From: Dipylidium caninum
Taxonomy: Eukaryota > Platyhelminthes > Cestoda > Cyclophyllidea > Dipylidiidae
Reading direction: 5' to 3'
NCBI GenBank assembly: GCA_017562135.1
Contig: QEYB01001084.1
Location: 1-15,594 of the forward strand
Length of the DNA stretch: 15,594 bases
The notes below the pieces were generated by a model. That model had not been told where the DNA came from. It did not search any database and was given only the letters and a program-made list of their open reading frames with translations. Below, piece by piece: positions 7,952 through 15,594 of this stretch. The stretch's first letter is position 1, and each line of letters opens with the position of its first letter. The position numbers and the translations under genes were made by a program.

Positions 7952-10144
7952 ATGGTTATAAAGATTACACCTACAATTCTGCAAGAGGCTTGCACAAGAC
8001 GCAATGCAGGCGAAACCGGGGAGATGGATAGCGGCGAGGACCTCCGTGGAATTACCATCCCGGGCGAGGTGATATTTACATCAGGCGCTAATCTCATCAC
8101 CGGTCATGGCACTTACCGGGCGGATGATGCTGGTTGGCTCCTCAGAGGTTTTGGGCCAGTCGGCACTAGTTGATGAATCCGGCGTTCCTACAGTTTCTGC
8201 GTTGCCAATGCACGCCTCACTGGCGGGGCGTCTGAAATCAGTTAATAAGCTTGGTCTATGTAGAAACACCTAATACTCGTTATTCTGGCAATGTCGGAGA
8301 TACTATCGTAGGTCGTATTATTGAGGTTCGTTGTTTTAGTTCTATTTTTCCCATGCTTCTCAAAGTCGTTTAACTACTTACGTATATATATACGGGTTAG
8401 GTAGAACAGAAACGTTGGAAGGTGGATGTAAATTCATGCCATTTTGGCAAAATCTCTCCCTTGCTAATGTGAAACTACCGACTGGAGAGTTGCGTAGAAA
8501 GTCAGAAGATGACGAACGCGCGATGCGGTCATTCATGCGAGTAAGTTATATTTTCTGTAATTTGCGTAGTAATTTCCTTATAAGAATCATATAAATACCC
8601 CTTGCTTCTAACAGTTTTTTTATATTTCCCATCTTGAGACCCAGTAGCTCTTCTTAAAAATTATTCTCTTTCACTTGCCATTCCGTGTAAATTTGGTAAA
8701 TTTGTGTCGCCATATCTCTTATATGGATGCAGGCTATTATGCCAAACCAGTGTATTTTTTCTGCTTCCAGAGTTTTTATTCAAGCCTTATGTAGTAACTA
8801 TTTCCTAAAGATTGACATTTTCGGGAAGAGAATCCACTCTTTTCGCCGTTTATTATATTAAGATCCCGTAAATGTTCTTTAACGAGTGCTTGCATATGTG
8901 TTTTGGGATTTAAACGTCCATTTCTTTGTACATCAACGCATGATGGGATGCACTCAAATAATACTTGTCATTTTTTGGTCTCATCACTTGATAGCATCTT
9001 TCCATCTATAAAATGTATCGTGACTTTTGGTGTCTTATGACAACTCTTTTTTATGGTGTCTTTTCCAAACTTATCCTTTTTGTCAATATACATTGCGGCA
9101 CTGGCCTATTCTGTTATTTGTTTGTCTTACAATGGCAATTAGGGTCGTAGCTGTCAGTTACCCAGATCGGAGTTTTTGAAATACAACAGGAGACCCTATT
9201 GTTAGATTATCATTGATCTGTCGACGCCTCATTAACAGCATAAGCGTCTAATTGCTGTCCAGACATGATAACTTGCGAGCTTTTCGTATTCGTTTTCCTC
9301 ATCAAAAGCGGTTAAGAAAGCAAAACTAGAATTTCTTGAAATCGTCCCTGGCCTCACTTGACTTCAACTCTCTGATTCACAGTACTTTTTTTTCTGGGCC
9401 ATCGGGTTTTCGACCGGTGGTGAAAAAAATTATTGTCCATCATGATTGAGGGCGTATAAAAGTTTCGACTTTTTTAGTAATCCAAGAAAATAGGGTCTTG
9501 CGAATGTTTTATGTTGTAGGAAGGCGACTTGATTAGTAGCAGAGGTGCGTGAAGTCTACCGAGACGGCAGTCTCCAACTACACATGCCAGGCATGAGGAC
9601 GGGTCGATTGGGGGAGGGGTGTGTGCTGCGTCTGCCGCCCAGTCTTATTCGGAGGCAGAAGATCCATCGCCATCAGATAACCGTGCCCTGTGGTGGTGGT
9701 GGTGGCGGGAGTGCAGAAAGTGCGAGCGAGGAGACAAGGCGAAATGTGTGTGTGGGCCTCATCTTGGGCTGCAACGGTCTCGTGTGGATTGGACCCACCC
9801 GTGGCATGAACTTCGGTGCACGCCTAGGCGCCATCATTTCTCCAGGCAATCCGATCTCCGCCTCTACGGATGGTACTGCCAGTACAGCAGACACAGGGTT
9901 CCAGGAGCGCGTTGCAGTGGCGCGGTGCGAAATGTGGGTGCTGGCTCTGGCAGCGTGCGGTCATCTCGTGTGGGAGACAGCGGTCTTGGCGGGCTGTGAG
10001 ATGAGCTTTCTGGAGGAGGTGGAGGAGGCGGAGGGCAGTGTCTTCGACCCAGTTGATAATAGTACGCGCATCACACGCCTCTTGCTACCGGAGCATCAGA
10101 GACATTTGGTTGACTTGATCATTGCAAAGCTGGCAGCTTCATAA
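7952..10144 (+). CDS. EXOSC2: Exosome complex cap subunit RRP4 (EXOSC2), four exons with frame breaks
   Basis: RRP4 is one of the three S1/KH cap proteins of the RNA exosome and helps guide RNA into the 3'-5' degrading core. Best model: exons 7952-8147, 8194-8325, 8401-8540 and 9520-10144. The N-terminal domain shows IPGEV and GHGTY. The S1 region shows ASLAG, VNKL, TRYSGNVGDTIVGRIIE and VEQKRWKVDVNS, then LPTGELRRKSEDDE and EGDLIS. The last exon carries the KH region, with GRLGEG, LPPSLIRRQK and the family's GxNG loop (LGCNGLVWI). Three single-base breaks interrupt it: an extra G at 8253-8254, a missing T in the run at 8442-8445, and an extra base near 9538. The first intron boundary is uncertain; other pairs between 8133 and 8193 also keep frame. 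With breaks discounted the product is about 363 residues, against roughly 290 in vertebrates; much of the excess is Gly/Ser-rich insertion in the KH part. An in-frame TAG at 7946-7948 supports the start. Identity is firm. It may be a pseudogene or an intact gene with assembly indels. Confidence 0.85.
8541..9519 (+). other. Large phase-0 intron of RRP4
   Basis: This 979-base intron has donor CGA|GTAAGT and acceptor ATGTTGTAG|GAA. The flanking exons join in phase 0 between FMR and EGDLIS, matching the family sequence without a gap. It is AT-rich, with stops in every frame, and I found no nested gene, RNA or mobile element in it. Confidence 0.75.
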
Positions 10145-10977
10145 TTTTTTAAGTAAACGGAGAATATTGTACAGTTTTTTGGCATTTGGTTAGAAAAGTT
10201 GAAAGCTTAGTTCTCATTTTCTTCCTCTGACAGGTGTAGCATCGTTGGAGTGTTATCTGCCAGGATGTTTGTTGCTTTAATTATGTTGGTAATTAGCAGT
10301 AGGGAAGAAGGGTGAATTGGGCTGCTTGTAGACAATGAAATTAGAAGGTAATGAGAGGCGCAACGGTGGGTATTTTGCTTTAAACGATAGATTTAAGTTC
10401 CCTCCGGAATATTACGAAATTTGAGGTGCCGCCGACGTAGAATGTGACCTAAATTACGAGTGTGGATGCCATCGTTTGCTTACGCTCCCCCGGACGGCCA
10501 ACACTCAGCAGATGCCACACATCAGGGGTTGGGTTTCAGGATGGTGTAGGCGATTAATATCAAGACATTTCAGAATTTCTATTGGGTGATTCATGACAGC
10601 TTCCGTAGAATTGCGGTTATCACCTTGATGTATGATTGACACCGGAGGAATATAGGCTAGCAGCTAAGAAAAGGGCGTTTTAGAGTTATAGCTAGTGACC
10701 ACATTTTATGAGGCGTATAATCCGTGTGCGAGGTTTCCGTTACTTATGTTTGAACTGTTTCAGTTGTGAGCAAGGCTGACCGGTCGAGACATTGAATACA
10801 AAGCAGTTTCAATTCTTTGTACCTTCAAACGCATTGAAATAATGGGATTTTCCTCTCGGAGGCGTGTCAACGAAAGGGAAACAGATCTAAGAGTTGTACG
10901 AAAATATGTTGGACATGTCATCCAACATTATAAAATGTTATGCGTCACAAAGTCGTAAGATAATTGTATAAAAACCA
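10145..10977 (+). other. Probable 3' UTR of RRP4
   Basis: No coding sequence was recognised between the RRP4 stop and the first poly(A) signal. If transcription ends at that signal, the 3' UTR is about 840 to 870 bases. It holds one perfect hairpin (10906-10928). Earlier termination cannot be excluded, although no other canonical AATAAA was noticed in this stretch. Confidence 0.4.
10906..10928 (+). repeat. Perfect 8-bp hairpin near the RRP4 3' end
   Basis: ATGTTGGA at 10906-10913 and TCCAACAT at 10921-10928 are exact reverse complements around the loop CATGTCA. The hairpin lies 50 bases upstream of the first AATAAA, so it would sit near the end of the mRNA if the 3' UTR extends this far. Confidence 0.6.
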
Positions 10978-11005
10978 AATAAAGCATCGTTTGCATAAAA
11001 ATAAA
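10978..11005 (+). terminator. Two AATAAA poly(A) signals
   Basis: Canonical AATAAA hexamers occur at 10978-10983 and 11000-11005 on the plus strand, in the short gap between RRP4 and the next gene. They are the best candidates for ending the RRP4 transcript. The next start codon is about 100 bases beyond the second, leaving very little room for an independent promoter. Confidence 0.5.
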
Positions 11006-11108
11006 GTCATTTAAATTAGATCATAATAACAAGCTTTTGAGATTTGTTTTAATTTTTTGAAAATAAAAAACTAGAATCGTGAACTTTTGAAGTCGGTGAC
11101 CGGTATGA

Positions 11109-12318
11109 ATGTCGAGGAAGAGCAGTGCACAGCTTTTCCACAAGTTGGAAACTCTCTCTACAGACTTGAGTTCTTCGGGATCTAAGATAATTTCGAAATT
11201 ATGTCAGCGACTTAAAAACCTCTTTCCTGATTTCGTCACACCCAACGATCTCGATTTGGTAAACACCGAAAGACTATTACCCAAGGAAGGGAAACGCAGA
11301 AAGAGGACTTCCGTATCAAAAACCACGTCTATCGCTTCCAGCACAAGGTCGAAGAGACGTAAACTCTCGGAATTTTCCGCATCTGAAGCCCTTGAATCCC
11401 AACAGGTATCTTATCATGGCTCTCATTGATGTAAACTGATAACTTTTATCCTCTACTGTCAGATGCCTATTAATTCGTCCCTGGTTTTTTGCGTATTCGG
11501 TTTTTTGAAAGATACACTTTTTGTGTTAAAGTCAATTGAGCTATCGAAGGCTGAACCGCTACATGTTTCGAGGAAACGAACGTTAACTCCGCCAACGCCA
11601 AAAATGAACTCTACCTATGTTAAACGGTCGCATAACAGGTCCCAATCTGTTAGTGAAGCCAAGCCGATGCAGTGCGATACTCCAGAAAATGAAACTTTAG
11701 TAGCCGAATCTCAAAACTCCGTTCGGGAAGCGACACCTCCCACTGTAAGTTATAAAATTCCACTTTGTTCTCTTATTTGGTGTGGTGGTCTTACGCACCG
11801 GTGAATCTGATGTTTCAGCACAACGGCTTGGAGGATTCAGGCGTTATTAGGTTAAAATTAGAACCTCCTGACCCACTGGTAATTGTCATTTATCCTAAAT
11901 CTCATTCCGACTACATTTGCCGTGTCTTACCCAAAGTTATTTTCTTAAAGATATCGAAAACAAGAATTTACACCATCATCTCGAGTGGTATGTCGGTCAT
12001 CATCCGCCCGGATAAAAATCGTTCCGGTGTTCGTGTCGTTGAGGTATGATTCATGTGTTCATAGGTCTTTCAATCTCCTTTTCGATGTTTCGCGTCGAAA
12101 CGTTTTTTGGTTTTTTTGGCAAGAATTTGGCGTTCACTTTATGCGATCAGGGTCCCCCCTTATAGGAAGTCACGAGTGCAGAATGTCCAAAACTGCTCAA
12201 CCGATATCAAACAACTGTCTGGTATCAACGGGATGTTGCTTACTTCTATAGTGGGGAACGGTTAGAGGTGAAGGATATGGCTGTGTTGCTTTGTAGCCCT
12301 CATGACAATAGTATGTGA
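11109..12318 (+). CDS. Unidentified basic, probably nuclear protein; possible Tudor/SH3-like C-terminus
   Basis: Six exons splice into one uninterrupted 278-residue frame: 11109-11405, 11463-11483, 11532-11744, 11819-11878, 11951-12043 and 12166-12318 (TGA). The introns are 57, 48, 74, 72 and 122 bases, all GT-AG and all phase 0. Residues 1-50 look helical. Residues 60-90 hold two basic clusters, GKRRKR and SKRRK, typical of nuclear import signals. Residues 65-175 are Ser/Thr/Pro-rich and probably disordered. The C-terminal 70 residues alternate hydrophobic positions in beta-strand fashion (GMSVIIRP, SGVRVVEEV, YQTTVWYQRDVAYFYSGE, VKDMAVLL), as in Tudor or other SH3-like barrels. DMAVLL resembles the last strand of the 53BP1 Tudor pair, but this is weak. 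An ATG at 11105 in another frame opens only a 26-codon upstream ORF. I do not recognise an ortholog. The gene model is fairly secure; the domain call is tentative. Which last exon is used depends on the acceptor at 12165, the most pyrimidine-rich one available. Confidence 0.7.
11463..11483 (+). other. 21-base microexon within the 11109-12318 gene
   Basis: ATGCCTATTAATTCGTCCCTG (MPINSSL) lies between acceptor CTACTGTCAG and donor GTTTTTTG. It adds seven codons without shifting the frame. Alternatives are skipping it, or retaining the following 48-base intron, which is also open and divisible by three but encodes an unlikely hydrophobic stretch. Confidence 0.45.
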
Positions 12319-14054
12319 GCGAGAAGAAGCACCCGACGGATTTCTTTTATTTTAATGGGGAGAATGGTATGCCATACCACCTGCTGCCAACAGAGTTCCA
12401 GGGGATTCTCGTGGTGTGGTGTGGTACTCTCTGACAATCGTTGTTTCTAGATGTTGCTCCTCTTCGCCAATTGCCCCTAACTAATGCGGTGTCAGTCATG
12501 ACGCAAGGCCCCCTGAGAAGCGAGGGTCAGGACTACCAGGTGTGTTGTCCTCGGTTTCTGTAGAGAGTCGACCTAGGAGTGCAGCCGAGATGCCGCTTCG
12601 CCCGTGGTTGTCGTTTTCAATGAGAGGTTGTGGACAACCTGGCTTATCGCCGGCTGGGTGTGGATTAAAGGGTCCTAGCGTCACACACACCAGAACATCG
12701 TATATCACGGTCAAGCAAACACCACCACGCGATTTAAGTGTCGAAGAGCTTTGCCTCACACAAGACAGATGCATTATTGCGTTGGGAGTGGTCTCAGTTC
12801 GTGGGAAGTATGCAATGGACTGGTGGGTATGACGGGGATATACTGCAGGGGTGCGTGTTACAACATCGAGATGCCCTGTCAACGTGCTGTTTGTGCCCGT
12901 CTGTGGTATACGGCGAAAGTAGAAACCTTAAGAAGGTCGTCGTCCTTTGCCGCTGTCAGTTTCTGCACCGCGAATACTTGACGAACGTGGTTCACGGGTT
13001 GAACATCGCCCTCCCCCGTGGCTAAAGGAGGTGAGGAACTGCCGAGGGTAGGGAGAGCCGATGAATTTGTTCTTAACCCCTGGTTCCTTAGGTTATTGTC
13101 CTGATGTCGTTGTAGCTTCTATTGTCAGTAGTTAAATTTCATTTACGGAGCATGCTTGGAGGCTGAGACTTTGGTTTGCTTTACGGTTGCGAAGGAGATC
13201 GTAAAGAGGACAGTCCTTGTTGGTTTTATCCCGAACGCTTCCTCGCGATTTCCCTTTCCCAAAATCATCGACCAGAAGCACAGTCGCATTGGCCGGGTGT
13301 GCCCGAACGAACGGGACCCTCCCCAAGGCTTATGAAGGTCCCGTAGGGTACGGAATGGGGTCAGGTGCAAGTCGAACCGCCGAAAGTCTTGCCAAGAGGA
13401 TAATGGCAGCAGAGTTTGATCGTTTGCGAGAGCGAGTAATAGCGGATTTTCTGGCAGTCAAACCAGATGACGTTCGCTAATCTGGGGAGATTTGAGTGGA
13501 ATAAGCGGGCTTCCCTTAACAACAAGGCCCAGTAAATGGGAAAGGCCCTTAGTGATCGAGTCAATCGCATGGCTTCGGCCCGCTGCCATACGCCGGAACG
13601 CCCGAGCCAAGGAGGAAACAGCGGCTTTTGTCCAGTGGATCAAACACGGGTGGGTAGCGCGAGGGAGAATGCTTTCGGCCTTCAATAGGTGGAGATTTTC
13701 TTTGTCTGCATAGTTAAGCTCATGCGTCCTTTCCCTCATTCCTCAAGTTTTACCTCAGTAGTCGTACACTCTCGGCCTGCTCAGCTTTGAGGCTCTCTAG
13801 TATGACGAGTCTGCTAAATGCTATATTTGTTCTTCGCCAAGTTCCTCTACATTATTCTAGTGTCAAGTAGGGTAGTAGCTCATACGCGGGACCATAAAAG
13901 AATACGGCAGAGACGTGTCAGTGAGCTCTTGCGTTAATGTAAAGTTCCTCCTACCACAGCCATTTTAAAGCGCGTATTTCTTACGTAGCAAGCCATGCGT
14001 TGCACGATACCTCGTTTCTAAACGATAACTCTTTGAGGCCTCTGCACAGGATGA

Positions 14055-14243
14055 TTGGCGATTAAGGGAAAAGGTCCCGCCAATCTAGGACCGGTGTACC
14101 CCACCAAATGTCGGACACCACGACATCCAGTAACAGTGCAAGTGGCCTGTGGATGTTGTAGATGTGAGTTAATGCCGACCGAAAAGTTCAGAGCCCCCGT
14201 GTTGACATGCAAGCGGTACAGGTGCCAACGTTGCCGGAGCTAA
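14055..14243 (+). CDS. Possible terminal exon with a Cys-rich C-terminus
   Basis: The ORF ends in a dense cysteine pattern: VACGCCRCELMP, then VLTCKRYRCQRCRS and a stop. Eight cysteines lie in its last 45 residues or so. A plausible acceptor (CCTCTGCACAG) ends at 14050, just upstream. The C-x-C-C / L-x-C / C-x-x-C layout is loosely like the end of cystine-knot growth factors or antagonists, but spacing does not match any family I can recall with confidence. No signal peptide or upstream exon was found, so the ORF may be chance. Confidence 0.2.
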   Translation: MAIKGKGPANLGPVYPTKCRTPRHPVTVQVACGCCRCELMPTEKFRAPVLTCKRYRCQRCRS

Positions 14244-15250
14244 GACGGATCGCGCCTATCAACCTAACGGCGCCAACTATTCAGGTGAAAGACGTTTTGA
14301 ACGCCGGTACGGTCTAAGGAGGGCGCTCTCAGGCAGCCGCCCGCCGCTTCCGCATTCAAAGCGACAACGGTCATAAATCAGAGCTCCCCCCCAACCGCCA
14401 CTGTTGGCGCCAAGAGGCGGGGTATAGTCTCTGCTCTTTGTTTAAGTTAATTAAAACCGACTCGTGTTCACTTGCGTTAGCCTACTTCTCCTGCTTTGCC
14501 AAGTTCTCGCATCTGTACGGATCTTTTCGGGTCGCTCCTCTGACTAAAAAGATAACGTGAGTCGCGTAGACATACATGCGGTACGCCGGATGGAACGAGA
14601 CAGCGGTTGTTTAAAGAAGGATGGCCCATTCCATCATTGGGCCGAAACGCTGGTAGGAGACATCTTTTTTACGTCCTGTCAGAATTGGAATTGTTTTTAG
14701 CGTGGAGTGTGCGCCACCCTGCGCCACAATTGGAGTTGACTCTGATTCCAGAAAGGAACTCGATTTGTTGTAAATGGGTCTTTCCCCTGAAGTTGCTTGC
14801 TCTTCTGTGCATTTATGAGCCTGTTTTGAATTTATTTACTCGAGATTAACCAGGGCCGACGATCGGGAAACCACATCAATGTGCGTAGTCAAGATATTCG
14901 CCCTCGTGCCGCAAACTTTATTTCTGTGAATGGCCTTGTTCCGCCTCGCAAAAGTCAGCTTTTAAGTGTCCCTTTTTATTGCCGAAAGGTGGTCAGGTTT
15001 CGAGTGGAGTCCTGTGTGCGTGCCCGCGTATTTGGATGGTCTCAGAATGACATGTGATGTGCATCAGACTGTCTGTTCGGTTCTTGGTCAACGGTTGATA
15101 CATGTTTGCTCGTATCTTTTTCTGGTTTTTTGAGTTGTTGTGGTGAGTGGGCAGTTGGCAGTATGTAGTGGGTGTATAGTCGTGGACCCAGTTTTGGTCG
15201 AGTGGGTGGTCGGCCCAGCGTTTTTTACGCGGGGGAGTTGGCATACTGAG

Positions 15251-15315
15251 GGCCAAACAGTGCTGTTGGCCTCCGAGCCGCGCAGAGCGGGGTTCACTCG
15301 GAGTTGAACGAGCCG
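15251..15315. repeat. Cluster of overlapping short inverted repeats
   Basis: GGCCAAACAG at 15251-15260 pairs with CTGTTGGCC at 15263-15271, apart from one bulged A. CTCCGAG at 15271-15277 pairs with CTCGGAG at 15297-15303 around an inner CCGC/GCGG stem. GTTCA and TGAAC overlap the second arm. A transcript could fold into adjacent hairpins. It does not fit the tRNA cloverleaf and no RNA family was recognised. Confidence 0.4.
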
Positions 15316-15594
15316 AACTCTTGCTCATGGGCTATCGCTTCAGATGTTCGGTCAGTGCCCGTTCCTATGGGTGTTGCAGAATTTCTGTCAGTGCGCGCGT
15401 AGTGTATTGCTGGGTGGGTCCGTTCGTATGACGCTCTCGGTTGCGTTGGGAGCGCGCGGGCCTACCCATGCCTCTGCCACTAGCTCAACGGCAGCTTTTT
15501 TTTAACACGACCTCATTTTCGCACTCCCTCCTGTTCCTCTCGTTAAGACGTTTATACGGATTTATGGTATCGCATTCCGAGCCCTCCCTTCATC

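Larger units (their letters stand above)
12319..15594. other. Right flank without a recognised gene
   Basis: This 3.3-kb stretch has moderate GC content. Its scattered ORFs of up to about 130 codons overlap on both strands (for example 12496-12882 minus with 12542-12832 plus) and show no family motif that I know. An imperfect palindrome (TGGTATG C CATACCA) lies at 12365-12379 and a cluster of inverted repeats at 15251-15315. A Cys-rich ORF at 14055-14243 is listed separately. The segment could be old repeat DNA, but no terminal repeats, target-site duplications or transposase motifs were seen. Confidence 0.4.

Noticed and set aside
8381..8394. Palindrome CGTATATATATACG.
   Set aside because: It lies in the AT-rich end of RRP4 intron 2 just before the acceptor, and is explained by a simple TA repeat.
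11109..11405. Exon 1 as the N-terminus of INCENP, because LLPKEGKRRKR recalls its LMPK...RRKKRR segment.
   Set aside because: The match is mostly basic low-complexity sequence, and the predicted protein is far too short and lacks the coiled coil and IN-box.
12182..12265. Alternative last exon for the 11109-12318 gene, ending with a helix (DIKQLSGINGMLLTSI) resembling the C-terminus of borealin.
   Set aside because: It needs a weaker acceptor (GAGTGCAG) in place of the pyrimidine-rich CCCCCCTTATAG at 12165. The other frame gives a more protein-like, beta-rich end. The borealin resemblance is short, and the N-terminus does not fit that family.
12496..12882. 128-codon minus-strand ORF overlapping a 96-codon plus-strand ORF.
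   Set aside because: Neither resembles a known family. Both could be parts of an old repeat, but I found no repeat boundaries or second copy in the window.
14607..14849. ORF with the motif KWVFPLK, reminiscent of reverse transcriptase of copia-like elements.
   Set aside because: Only one short motif; no catalytic D-D motif, integrase or long terminal repeat nearby.

Overview
This is eukaryotic genomic DNA. The genes are split by short GT-AG introns (about 46 to 290 bases, plus one of about 980), there are no bacterial operons or ribosome binding sites, and poly(A) signals stand where genes end. The gene content (exosome cap subunit, nuclear protein, small secreted Kunitz inhibitor with a separate signal-peptide exon) fits an animal. 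Compact introns and the Kunitz gene layout suggest a parasitic flatworm such as a tapeworm or fluke, but that is inference; no lineage-specific sequence was identified.

Layout. Positions 1-2380 hold no recognised gene and become AT-rich after about 1200. A minus-strand Kunitz-type protease inhibitor gene occupies about 3049 to 2383 with TATA box, signal-peptide exon, intron, Kunitz exon and poly(A) signal, but its frame is broken several times. Positions 3050-6560 are GC-richer, with many overlapping ORFs that I do not believe, some G-quadruplex-type tracts, a hairpin and one possible 55-codon ORF. Positions 6570-7940 are AT-rich intergenic DNA. A plus-strand gene for exosome subunit RRP4/EXOSC2 spans 7952-10144 in four exons, with three single-base frame breaks. 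It is followed head-to-tail by a six-exon plus-strand gene (11109-12318) for a predicted 278-residue basic nuclear protein with a possible Tudor/SH3-like C-terminal barrel. The last 3.3 kb has no gene I can name.

The genes do not form an evident pathway: one is a secreted inhibitor, one an RNA-decay factor, one an unidentified and probably nuclear protein. I see no new mobile or defence system. The most useful results are the two gene structures hidden from simple ORF calling (the Kunitz gene and the split gene at 11109-12318) and the repeated, mostly +1, frame breaks. Those breaks mean either pseudogenes or uncorrected insertion errors in the assembly.
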